DNA from: Verticillium longisporum
Taxonomy: Eukaryota; Ascomycota; Sordariomycetes; Glomerellales; Plectosphaerellaceae
Assembly: GCA_019188255.1 (NCBI GenBank)
Contig: JAETXT010000002.1
Span: 6,627,011 to 6,691,010, forward strand
DNA length: 64,000 nucleotides
Direction: 5' to 3'
In this document: positions 1 to 9,139 of the stretch, one piece after another
How positions within the stretch are numbered: position 1 is the stretch's first letter
Layout: each line of letters opens with the position of its first letter
Made by a program: the position numbers and the translations under genes
Notes under the pieces: model-generated
What the model was told of the DNA's origin: nothing
Database searches by the model: none
What the model saw: only the letters and a program-made list of their open reading frames with translations

Positions 1-1032
1 TGCGAATCCCTAGCTGTCTGAGCAGCCCGGCGCACATGACGCACGGTTCGACAGTCACGTACAGCACTGACTCGCGAATGATGGAGCGTGGCACGCGAGG
101 GTCGGGGTGCTGCTTCTGGCCATACGGATAGAGATGGCCATTCTTCACGTATGAAGTGTCCTTCAGGCTGGGGTCAGGACCAAGCTCGGCATCCTTCTCG
201 CGGTCTCGCTGCTCGCGCTCGGCAGCGGACATCTCGGTCGGGACATGCCGAGGTTCGGCAGCTGCATCATCCGATGTCACGCCCGCGGGACGGTAGGAAA
301 GGAGGGCCGAGACGGCCATGAACTCGGCATGACGAGTACCATTGCGAGTGACATTTGTCGCGTTCATGCCCTTGGCGATGACTTTGTTGTTGTGAACAAC
401 GACGCAGCCGACGGGCGTCTCGTTGGTGCGGAGCGCGAGGCGAGCCTGCGAAAGTCGGTCAGCTTGTTTTCCCTCGAGAACCTCACGAGCGCCACGCATA
501 CCATGTCCAGGGCTTGGTCCATGAAGCCATGGTGAGTTGCCTTTTCGCTATCTGTCTCAGCTTCATGCTGTAAGGGGCCAGCGGAGGAAGCTAAGCCTGC
601 TTTCCCGGGCGACGCATCGTCCAGCGACAGGCGAGCCATCGAGCCATCGAGGCCGCTGGACGCAGGCGGTCGATTCTCTTGGTTGGCATGGATCGACATG
701 TTGTTTGTTGGGGAGGCTGGCTCCGAGGCGTTACTTTCGACGTCCGGTTTCGCGTCTGGTCTGTTTTCTTCTGACTGCGCGGAAGCTGTTGTGGTAGTGT
801 CCTCGGATTCGCTGTACTGAGACGAGGACACAGAAGATGGAGAACGGGGAATAAGGCGGCGAAAGAAGCGATTCAGAAACCGACCCGTAGATGAGAATCG
901 ACGGTTTCCCTCAGGCGTTGAGGCCGATGCTTGTTGTGCATTGGAAGATGAAGCAGCAGTTGTTGGTGGTGTTGTTGCCACTGCTTGGGACAATGACTGC
1001 CCCGAGGCAGGAACCGGGGCCTGATTCACCAT
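1..1032 (-). CDS. TAD2: tRNA-specific adenosine-34 deaminase catalytic subunit (Tad2), 3' end outside window
   Basis: Catalytic subunit of the heterodimeric enzyme that deaminates wobble adenosine 34 to inosine in tRNA. Two exons are visible: 1032-502 and 445-1, with a 56-nt intron 446-501 (donor GTATGC, acceptor CGCAG). Splicing joins ...MDQALDM to ARLALRTNETPVGC, the expected start of the cytidine-deaminase fold. Exon 2 carries the HAE zinc/proton-shuttle motif (TRHAEFMAV) and the second zinc motif PCVMCAG near the left edge; the C-terminus is missing. The start at 1032 is the first in-frame ATG of the long open frame; an in-frame GTG lies at 1137. About 170 residues of Ser/Pro/Asp-rich, probably disordered sequence precede the deaminase core, which is unusual for Tad2; a downstream ATG such as that in MDQALDM could be the true start. 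Family assignment is firm, the N-terminus is not. Confidence 0.85.
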
Positions 1033-2245
1033 TGTAGAAGTTGCGCTTAGCGTGTAGTACCTTCCTCTAAAGTCTTTCCCTCTTTCCACGGTATCAGCAA
1101 TTGAGTCGATCAGCAACGTTTCGCCAGCCAAAGACACCTCAGTGCGAGTGATCCTCTCAACCGGCTCTGCAATTGAGCGTCGTCCAAAGAGGAACCGATT
1201 TCCAACACGTCTCTCGATCCGATTCAGCTCTACTTCAACGGCCTCACAGCTTCCTCTCCCTCAAGAACAAGAGAATAATGAGGAATAAGGTGTTGTGCCA
1301 CCAGTCAGCCACGGGTCTCAATGTTGCATAATGACAAAGGCCAAGAGCTGAAGACCACTTCACATCAGTACCATACCAGAACAAGGTCAGGGACAAGACT
1401 TTACCACTCAACCACTTCGAACGCCCAAGAATAATGACTGGACTATTGCATACAGAGAGTGACTGGAGTCTCGTTTGCTGGTGTCTTTGACGGAGAATAT
1501 TTTCAGAATCTCAACGTCCACCAAGTGGAGCGCAAACACGTGATCACGTGATACCGAGAGACATCTCTCGATGTTGGTGCCTGAGAACTGACAGCCGTCG
1601 TTACTTCACCATTGCATCTTGAGTCTTTATCAAGTATTGAACACGGAATCACACTTTTTATGACCTGTACCCTGCAGTGTTGGCATGTGGATGGAAAACG
1701 GAAGTGTCCGTTGGCAGCGACGCTCATCCAGTCTGCTTGTCATGACATGTTGAGCGGGCCGTCAATTTATGAACATGATTCATCTTAGAACAGTATGCGC
1801 TGCATTGGGAGTTAAATTATGGACACCTGCTCGAGGTGAGGGTTTTCAGTCTGAAGTGTGGACATAGGCACAGTCACGATCACGCGAGGCCCAAATTCCA
1901 GCCAAATCAGTAGATTATCGACAGACCTAGGGGCAATAAGCGCACACATCCCAGCTACCTCACCTCCCTAAGCCCGTCCAAAACCCTTCACACTGACTAG
2001 CCCATATGCCGGTCCCGGCAAAACCACCACCAAGGCAGAAACGTGGACCAAAAATGAAGAACAGAGGGGTATCTCAAAAAACCAAATATGCTCCCAAACA
2101 ACCGACAACAGTACACACGCTAAAGTGTACAGCTACACGGCGCAGCATCCCCGTCAGCAAGCCGCATTATCGAGTAATGACGCCGCGGATGAACGGGTAT
2201 GCTGCATCCAAGTCAATAGACAACAAGAACGAGGTGGCCCATCTT
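1033..2245. other. intergenic region upstream of TAD2
   Basis: No convincing gene. It should hold the TAD2 promoter and the 3' end of the neighbouring minus-strand gene. The only distinct site is the CACGTG double palindrome at 1537-1550. A small ORF at 2006-2398 lies antisense to the 3' end of the neighbour and shows no domain. Confidence 0.5.
1537..1550. promoter_or_regulatory. 14-bp perfect palindrome made of two CACGTG E-boxes
   Basis: The sequence CACGTGATCACGTG reads the same on both strands and contains two overlapping CACGTGAT-type sites. CACGTG is the core bound by bHLH proteins such as Cbf1 and the SREBP-like regulators. It lies about 500 bp upstream of the TAD2 start. Function is inferred from the motif only. 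Confidence 0.4.
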
Positions 2246-4426
2246 TTACCGAGTGAGCGCCAGCAACCTAGAAGTCGCCAGGCGCCCCATCGTGGGATAG
2301 AACGTGTCCATATGGCGACACTCGTTATGTGCCGTGAACCTCCAGCTCTCGCATCGTCGAGAGAGGAAGCTCTGCTTGTTGTCTTGACTCCTGGATAAGG
2401 GAGTGGTTTTGTGGATTCTCTGATCCGTACCTGACCATGCGGTCTGGGGGCAGTAGATCGACCCCAGGGCGACAAGCCCAAGTACAAAGGAAAGGAGGCA
2501 TACCACCATAGACAGGGGTACGCAACCAAGAACGCCGCATGCCACCACCATGCTAATCGCATGGGGTGTGGGCAGAATGCTTGACATAGTCTCGCCTGCA
2601 GATGACACGACGACGGAAGTCCCAGGCACGCCGCTGCTGCGTACATCAAGGGCATGGGTCGTGATTGCGAGGCTGACCGACGACGAAATCTGTGCCCTCT
2701 GCACTGGCGCACCAGTCCTTAGTCGTGCAGCGACCGTTGTCGACGATGACGCATCCGAAACGGTAGCAATCTGGGAAGTACCAGCAACCGAAGGGCTTAA
2801 GCTTGATAGTGGTGCCGAATTGGCCGCCGGGATATCGCGCATGACCTCACTTGTCGCACCACGGGACCGAGGACTAGACACAAAGTCTAGCCTGCCACGA
2901 CCGGTGGACGAGCTAGTTTGGCGAGTTGCGGACGATGCTGTCCTTGGCGCATCTGTAAGAGGTTCATCCTGACAACTTGTTAGTGGCATCAGCATGATTT
3001 GGGACAGGTATTGACATACCACTAGAGTATCGGGGAGCTGTGGAGATGCGGCAGATGGTGCACGGGACGCTTGGCTCTCATCAGATGACACCAGCGGTGT
3101 GTTCTGTGTCTGCATCTGCCTTCCTACACCCAACGTCTCCGCACCAGAGTTGTACCAAGGTAGGCCCGGCTCGGGCCATTCTTGAATCTCAAGGTATCCG
3201 GGCAGAGAGCCGATCAAGCTAGCGCTCGCTGTAGGGTTCGACGAAGACAGACGGACATTGGAAGCCACGTTGTCGCTCCTACGTTCCCCGTGGAAGTTGG
3301 CAATATCGTTGACAGGCATAGACTCGTCGTCAATAAAGCTAGCAGCAGGCGAGAACAGATCGAAGTCGACATAGTTGGAACCAGAGCTGCCAGCACCCAT
3401 GTATGGGAGAGACGGTGGCGTGGTTGGTGGTCGAGAGACTAGCTGAGACTGGGCAGTGACGGCTGGCTGAGAGGAGGATACAGAGCTGTTCGAACCGGGC
3501 GAGAAGTGACCAGCAGGGTCGAAGAAGAAGTCGTAGTCAACAGGGACACCGTACGTGGGCTCATCATCGTAGTGAACGAATGACTCCCAAGACTCCTGGT
3601 ACTCGATTGTCGTAGCGGGAAGCTCAAAGTCGGCAAAAGCGTCATCCATGCTGAAGGAAGACGCATCGAATATGCCTAAATCTTGTGGCACGGCAACTGG
3701 TGCTTCAGTTGCAGCTTGCTTGAGCTTCTTGGAAGGCTTCGGTCGTGATTGGGATTGAGAGGGTGCCGGAGCCTGTGCCTGTGTCGTCGTGCGCTTCTTG
3801 TGGCTAGGGTCGCATCGGATCTTCTTCTTCTTACAGGCATCGCATGCCTTGATGATTCTCATCAAGTGTGCGTGGTCGCGCTGCTCCTTGGTCTTGCAGG
3901 CACGAGAGGCCGAGTTGGTGATGTCCAGGCCTTCACGGGTCATGATCTTCATTCCGGGGATGTGTGAGAAGTCATTAGCGGGCGACCGAGATGAGGAGGC
4001 AACGGCCTTCTTTGGGGCCTTCCTGGCGGCCTGCTGAGCAACAGTATCTTGGAAGAAGGAAGCAGGGGTCGCGATGTCGACAGAGGCAGGCGTCGAGAAG
4101 CTGCCGTCCGAAATCACAGGCGAAACAAACTGGGATGCGTATCCGGAATCCTGGGCGGGGCTTGAACTGGCAGACGAGGTTGCCGTGTTACGTGCTGCGA
4201 CTGGGTAGTACCTGAAGGTCTCGCCGGTCAAGCGAGAGTACTCGAAGAAGTCCATGGAAACGAATGAGCGCTTGTCCTGGATGGAAGCATCGCCGGGAAT
4301 GTAGGCATGGATTAGCTCGTCCAGCAGCTGGCTGCCCATAGCAGGAATGAACTGCAGGGCAGCGCCCAGGTTGGGCTGCGAGACCGAGAAGCCCTGCACG
4401 GAGTCGTTCCGAAGCATGGCTGCCAT
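2246..4426 (-). CDS. regulator-like protein with half Zn-cluster and predicted C-terminal membrane anchor
   Basis: Not a protein I can name. The start ATG is at 4426. One likely intron, 2969-3019 (51 nt, donor GTATGT, ACTAAC branch site, acceptor CAG), keeps the frame whether or not it is spliced; spliced length is 709 aa. Residues about 170-212 are rich in basic residues and contain CDACKKKKIRC (Cys195, 198, 205), the first half of a fungal Zn2Cys6 cluster, but the second Cys triad is absent. Long Ser/Gln/Pro-rich and acidic stretches follow, as in fungal transcription factors. Near residues 606-640 there is a 33-residue hydrophobic segment (VVACGVLGCVPLSMVV...), preceded by Ser/Thr-rich sequence and followed by a basic tail. 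If the C-terminal exon is right, this would be a membrane-tethered regulator. An alternative is a different 3' splice pattern removing the segment, since a GT donor lies just after it. Confidence 0.65.
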   Translation of the reverse strand: MAAMLRNDSVQGFSVSQPNLGAALQFIPAMGSQLLDELIHAYIPGDASIQDKRSFVSMDFFEYSRLTGETFRYYPVAARNTATSSASSSPAQDSGYASQFVSPVISDGSFSTPASVDIATPASFFQDTVAQQAARKAPKKAVASSSRSPANDFSHIPGMKIMTREGLDITNSASRACKTKEQRDHAHLMRIIKACDACKKKKIRCDPSHKKRTTTQAQAPAPSQSQSRPKPSKKLKQAATEAPVAVPQDLGIFDASSFSMDDAFADFELPATTIEYQESWESFVHYDDEPTYGVPVDYDFFFDPAGHFSPGSNSSVSSSQPAVTAQSQLVSRPPTTPPSLPYMGAGSSGSNYVDFDLFSPAASFIDDESMPVNDIANFHGERRSDNVASNVRLSSSNPTASASLIGSLPGYLEIQEWPEPGLPWYNSGAETLGVGRQMQTQNTPLVSSDESQASRAPSAASPQLPDTLVVCQYLSQIMLMPLTSCQDEPLTDAPRTASSATRQTSSSTGRGRLDFVSSPRSRGATSEVMRDIPAANSAPLSSLSPSVAGTSQIATVSDASSSTTVAARLRTGAPVQRAQISSSVSLAITTHALDVRSSGVPGTSVVVSSAGETMSSILPTPHAISMVVACGVLGCVPLSMVVCLLSFVLGLVALGSIYCPQTAWSGTDQRIHKTTPLSRSQDNKQSFLSRRCESWRFTAHNECRHMDTFYPTMGRLATSRLLALTR

Positions 4427-5995
4427 TGTGGTAGAGTTGAAGGTGACGGCCGGTTTGGAGGGGTGTTGTATCCCTAAGACGGAGTTTTGGTAAGGTCTAA
4501 GCCCGGCGCGAGAGGTAGCCAGACTGGTGGTTCTTGAGGTGGATTCGACGTCAGAGGTCAGAGAACCTGGGCCGAGATAAGCTGCTGCACGGTCTGAGTG
4601 ACAACCTGTGAACCATGTAACTCACCTTGGTGCAATGGTTGTTGTCGTGGACGATGGTTGTAGGGGTTTGATAAATATACTCTGGTGTTGGTATTTGACA
4701 TGCAAGTCACGGTAGAGAGGGGCACGGAGTAAGCGGCCGAGGGCCAGGAGTGAAGTCCGACAGATACTGATCTGGAACTCGAAGCTATCGCTAGCTTGGT
4801 GGATCGAGCTATTCGTGGCCTGATGTGATCAGGAAGATTCGGTGGTGAGGATATGGTGAACGGGAGGAGAAGGAGGGTAGTCTAGATCTTGCCCGACGGG
4901 AGTCACGAAGGGTATTTCAGTGAGCCATCGGACAGGCGCACCCTCCGTGATGCAGGAAGGCGCAGTGGGTGGTTTGGGATGAGACCGTCGGCGAGCTGAA
5001 AGGGGAATAGCGCCCTGACGCGGACCCTCCTTCTTTTAGCCAACCATATCGACACATAGGCTCGAAGAGGGGCCAAAGTCGAGCCGTTATTGGCCGGTTC
5101 AGCCCACTCCTGCACGGATGCTGCAGGCTCTGTCGGCGAGGACACATGAGGCTGATTGGCCAATGGCGCGGGAGTCAGAGTCACGTGATCATATGTGAGT
5201 CAACGCAAGCCTCGGATCCTCATTGCTGCATTGAGCATTCGGTCTATTTGCAGGTGCAGATACAGACAGGTACAGGTATGGGCAGGTACCTCCATCAGCC
5301 TGTCATTACAAGGTACCAAGCCAGCTCTAGGCAGCACCGGTCCCCATTGGAGCCTCCAGAATCGAACTGGTGCAATCAAGAATACGAAGCCGCTCTGCTG
5401 TACATAAGGTACGTACACCTACAGACGAGGTAGCTCGACTAACAGGGGTCAGCTCCCGCGTCCCCACCCGCCCAGTAACGGTGCACCCCGTGCTTGGCGG
5501 GCTGGCGACGTGGGTGGAGGTACATGCTGAAAGTACCTAATGTAAGGTGATTTTAGTGAGGGTCAATCACTGTTTTGAGATCCGAGGACGAAGGCACACC
5601 GCAAGGCGGAAAACACGAACACGACCTCCATGAGTCAGACCCATCTCTTGAAGCCAATGTGGCAGTCCGGCAAAAGCCCACTTCTCCGGACTGACGCCGC
5701 GATCTCTATACGAATGCATGTTGTTACTAAGGTCTACAGGAGAGACCAGGTTATTCATATCATCCCAAAGGCATCCGTGCCTTACTGGACGAGGCGAGGT
5801 GCGCCTCGTCTACAGCCGCGTGCAACTGAGTGGCAGAACATATGAAGATCTAGATCTTCTGTAACGCAATATACTGCCTACGAATAGAGTCCATCCATTC
5901 GCCAGATGTAAACACCTCTCCGATTGATGCGCCAGTGTTCTGGAGAGCCCGATGACTTTCTCATCTAACTTCCTTGTGCTCGATAGCCAGCAACC
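4427..5995. other. intergenic region, promoter of the regulator-like gene
   Basis: About 1.57 kb without a supportable gene. It lies 5' of the 4426 start and 3' of the ZGRF1-like gene. A TCACGTGA palindrome is at 5181-5188. Small ORFs here overlap in all frames and show no domain. Confidence 0.5.
5181..5188. promoter_or_regulatory. TCACGTGA E-box palindrome
   Basis: The 8-bp palindrome TCACGTGA is followed by TC, the same extended context as at 1544 and 9378. It lies about 755 bp upstream of the start at 4426. Binding by a Cbf1-like bHLH factor is inferred. Confidence 0.35.
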
Positions 5996-8900
5996 TTATG
6001 AGGGCCGCCCAATTCCTAGCAGATCGTGTGCTTGTATGCTCCATGGACCCCCGTTCGCCCGCGTGAAGACAGGCAAAGTGGCAGACGAAGGGCCGGTTGA
6101 CTCCTCGGCCGCCCGGTTCCTCGTGGTGGCATCCAGATTCGTGGACTCTCGCGCCGCTGTAGAGGCTCTAACGCCAGCAACCTGAGGTATAGCACGAGAA
6201 AGGCTGGCTCGGACAGCGCCCCCAAGTTTACTAGGCCTGGTGGGAGGGACAAACTTGGGAAGCCTTGCCTTCTCTCTGACGTCCTTCTGACGCGTTGTCT
6301 CGGCCTCAGCTTGCTTCGCTCGAGTCTCCTTCTCTCGAGCCTCTTTGAGCTGATTCTCCTTTTCCCAAGCTTCTAAGCGAGCCTCCCGTTCCAGAGCTTC
6401 CTTCTCTCGAGCTTCCAGACGCGCCTCTCTCTCCCGTGCTTTCCGTTCACGATCTTCTGCTTCCCTCGCCTCGCGTACGCGGACTTCTCTTGCCAGAGCC
6501 TCTCGTTCTCGCTCTTCCTTCTGTTTGGCTTCTCGTTCTTGAGCCTCCTTTTCGCGGGTCTGTTTCTGTCGGAGCTCTTGCTGTCGTTGCTCCTCCTCCT
6601 CTCTGGCCCTCCTCTCCTTGGCCTCACGTTCGCGAGCCTGTCTTTCGCGAATCAGCTCTTGCTGTAGCTCTTCTTCTCTTGCCTTTCGCTTGCGTAGCTC
6701 TTGCTCGTGGGCTTCCAGACGACGCCTCTCGGTTTCTCGAGCTTCCCTCTCACGAGCTTCCCGACGTCGCACTTCCTCCTCACGAGTTTGCTCCTCGCGA
6801 GTTTGCTCCTCGCGAGCTTCCTTCTCGCGGGTTTCCTGCTCGCGAACTTGTTGTCGACGCAGCTCCTCTTGCTGAGCCTCCTCCTCGCGTGCTTCCTGTT
6901 GGCGCTTCTCTTCTTCCAGAGCCATCTTCTCCTGTCGTCTCTTTTGTCGAGCTGCTTCCTCACGCGCCTCTTTCGCACGCGCCTCCATCTCCCTCTGCTT
7001 CCTCTCAGCTTCCTCTCGAGCCTGCGTCTCCCGCAGCTGTCGTTGTCGTTCTTCTTCTTCCCGTTCTTTCCGTACCTCCTCCGCCCGGAGTCGCCCTTGG
7101 ATGTGTCCCTCTTCTTCAGCTTCTTGCCTTCTGGCTCCAGTTTTCGGGCCTTGCTCAATGACCGCGGGTTCGTCTTCGTCGCTCGCGAACGCCATGGACT
7201 CACGCATGCGAGCGATAGCTGCTGCCTCTCGAGAACTATTGGCACTATCATAGAACCCAATGATCTCTTTGCTCTTGACACTCCGCCGCAAGGTAGCCAA
7301 ATGGGGCCTATTGATCCTCGTGGGAGCTTGCGCCCGTTTTGGTGGGGGTGCTTCGACGGGAGTCGGAGGGCTAGAAGATACAGGAGAGCCTGGCACTGAG
7401 AAGGGTGTGTCCAAGTCCGATTCTCCCAGGCGACAGGTTGCGCGTTTACCCCTGAGACGATGGCGGACTCTGACGTCTTCCTCGCTCGATTCAGCATCAT
7501 GACCCCCAGGGCCTTCAACATTCTTCTGTGGAGCGGAATCGACCTTCCTCGCCGTAAGAGACACATTGCCCTGATTGGTGGTCTCATCCACAAAGTCACA
7601 AGGTTGAGCACTAGAGATAGAGAGTTTTGGTGAGGGGCACGCAGCGTCGCTGTCAACGTTGATAACACTGTCGTCATCGAACATCAAGCCAGCCGAAACT
7701 TTACGGCGTCTTTTCTCCTTAGAGACGACGTCCTCTTCGTCGGCGCGCACAGAGTGCGCAGATTTCGCCACGTCGTGGCCTGATCCATCGTCGACATTTT
7801 TGCGTCGCTTCCTGGTTGTCGTCTTCTCCGCGGCTATCAGAAGACCACGTTTTTTTGCCCGTTTTGTGCTTGCCACAAGGCTCGTTCTTGGGTTTAAATC
7901 TAGCGCATCCGCAGTAGAGAATTCATCGTCAGTCCTAGCCGTTGTTGAGCTTTCGAGCTGGTTGTGAGTCGGCTGTACTGTCTGCTTCCTTGGCACGGAT
8001 AGAAGGGTATTTCGCTTCGCTATACGCGGTTGAAGCAACGTGCTTGCTGCAGCTACCAACTGTGCAGGAACCGCTCGCGCTTCATTGATTTCACCTGAGC
8101 TCGGGGGGGCATCTTCCTCTGCCAGGCGTTCGTCGCGATGGGATGGCTTGTTGCTCGACCGGTCCGCTCTGGCTTTCAACTTTCCAGCGATGGCAGCGAG
8201 ACCGACAGATGGCTTCGCAGAACCGACGTGGTCGTGATTTGAGTCGGTTTCGGGGGTGCCATCAGCCACGATAATGGGGTTCGATCTAGACGTGATTTTC
8301 GGAGGTTTCGAAGGAGTGTCGGCAAACGCAGTTGGCTGCACCTTTAGAAGACTAGGCATAGGTCGCGAACGGGGTAGCAACGGTTCTCTACCAATGGCGC
8401 GGATATCTGAGGCCTGTGACGGAGCAGTCTGAGACTGGTGTGCGGCGCTTGAAGTAAAAGCAGACAGGGCGAGCGGCGCTCCGAAGAGACTCTTGGCATA
8501 CCCGCTCTTGCTCGGGGGTGATGCCTCTGGTTTTCTTCTTTTGGCAGGTCTGGCCTGCTCGTCCCGCTGGGCGGACTCTTGAGCATGGAGGTTCCGCTGC
8601 TCAAAGGGTGACAACGTAGGGAGGACGGCGCGGCCGAGCTGGTTACCACGAGGGGTCGCTAGATTCGTCATTGGTTGGGCGATGGGCATCGGTGGTCGGT
8701 GTGGCGTAGGCGCAGGCCTGTACGGTTTGGAAGCGGCGGCGGCGTCAGCATGGGCCTTGCGTTCCTCCTTGTCCTTGTAGCGTTGGTCGATCAATGCGGA
8801 CAGGTCTTGTTCTTTGCGTCCCAGACACTCGGAGACCTGTACTACGACGCACCCGCGCGCCAGTTGAAACTCTTCACCCTCGTCAAAGTCGTAATCCATC

Positions 8901-9139
8901 GTCCAGTGTGTGTCGCCAATAAAGTTACCACGCTCATCATAGACCATCACCCTCTTGTTGAAGCAGTGAAACTTGAGTCGCCCATCCTGCCATCGTTTTT
9001 GTTTTCGCTTCAGGTCGTGTGAGAATAGGCATGCATAGTCGAGAACCGGAGCAGCAGTGGCCGTGCCGGTCTCGCTGTTGGGCTGGGAGCTGTTCAAAAC
9101 GTTCATGTTGGCGTGAGAAAGCGGGGTGGAGGCCGCCAT
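5996..9139 (-). CDS. ZGRF1/Mte1/Dbl2-type protein (DUF2439 N-terminus) with giant charged coiled coil
   Basis: Single-exon ORF of 1047 aa; the ATG at 9139 fits, because residues about 30-110 (LDYACLFSHDLKRKQKRWQDG... GCVVVQVSE) match the DUF2439 / ZGRF1 N-terminal domain. This domain is found in yeast Mte1, fission-yeast Dbl2 and human ZGRF1, which partner with Mph1/FANCM-type helicases in recombination and telomere maintenance. A nuclear genome-stability role is therefore likely. The middle is basic and Ser-rich with several KRRK-type nuclear signals. Residues about 680-970 are almost entirely Glu, Arg, Lys, Ala and Gln in repeats like EAREREARE, predicting a very long single helix or coiled coil. 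No helicase domain follows, unlike human ZGRF1. The final 60 residues are Ser/Thr-rich. The N-terminal domain call is good; the role of the coiled coil is unknown. Confidence 0.8.
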   Translation of the reverse strand: MAASTPLSHANMNVLNSSQPNSETGTATAAPVLDYACLFSHDLKRKQKRWQDGRLKFHCFNKRVMVYDERGNFIGDTHWTMDYDFDEGEEFQLARGCVVVQVSECLGRKEQDLSALIDQRYKDKEERKAHADAAAASKPYRPAPTPHRPPMPIAQPMTNLATPRGNQLGRAVLPTLSPFEQRNLHAQESAQRDEQARPAKRRKPEASPPSKSGYAKSLFGAPLALSAFTSSAAHQSQTAPSQASDIRAIGREPLLPRSRPMPSLLKVQPTAFADTPSKPPKITSRSNPIIVADGTPETDSNHDHVGSAKPSVGLAAIAGKLKARADRSSNKPSHRDERLAEEDAPPSSGEINEARAVPAQLVAAASTLLQPRIAKRNTLLSVPRKQTVQPTHNQLESSTTARTDDEFSTADALDLNPRTSLVASTKRAKKRGLLIAAEKTTTRKRRKNVDDGSGHDVAKSAHSVRADEEDVVSKEKRRRKVSAGLMFDDDSVINVDSDAACPSPKLSISSAQPCDFVDETTNQGNVSLTARKVDSAPQKNVEGPGGHDAESSEEDVRVRHRLRGKRATCRLGESDLDTPFSVPGSPVSSSPPTPVEAPPPKRAQAPTRINRPHLATLRRSVKSKEIIGFYDSANSSREAAAIARMRESMAFASDEDEPAVIEQGPKTGARRQEAEEEGHIQGRLRAEEVRKEREEEERQRQLRETQAREEAERKQREMEARAKEAREEAARQKRRQEKMALEEEKRQQEAREEEAQQEELRRQQVREQETREKEAREEQTREEQTREEEVRRREAREREARETERRRLEAHEQELRKRKAREEELQQELIRERQAREREAKERRAREEEEQRQQELRQKQTREKEAQEREAKQKEEREREALAREVRVREAREAEDRERKAREREARLEAREKEALEREARLEAWEKENQLKEAREKETRAKQAEAETTRQKDVREKARLPKFVPPTRPSKLGGAVRASLSRAIPQVAGVRASTAARESTNLDATTRNRAAEESTGPSSATLPVFTRANGGPWSIQAHDLLGIGRPS

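Noticed and set aside
5351..5372. T-arm-like sequence CCAGTTCGATTCTGG on the minus strand
   Set aside because: It resembles a tRNA B-box with stem, but no A-box, anticodon arm or acceptor stem could be built around it.
6436..7161. 241-aa plus-strand ORF rich in Leu/Pro/Val
   Set aside because: Antisense shadow of the Glu/Arg repeat region of the ZGRF1-like gene; reverse-complemented GAG/CGC codons give this composition.
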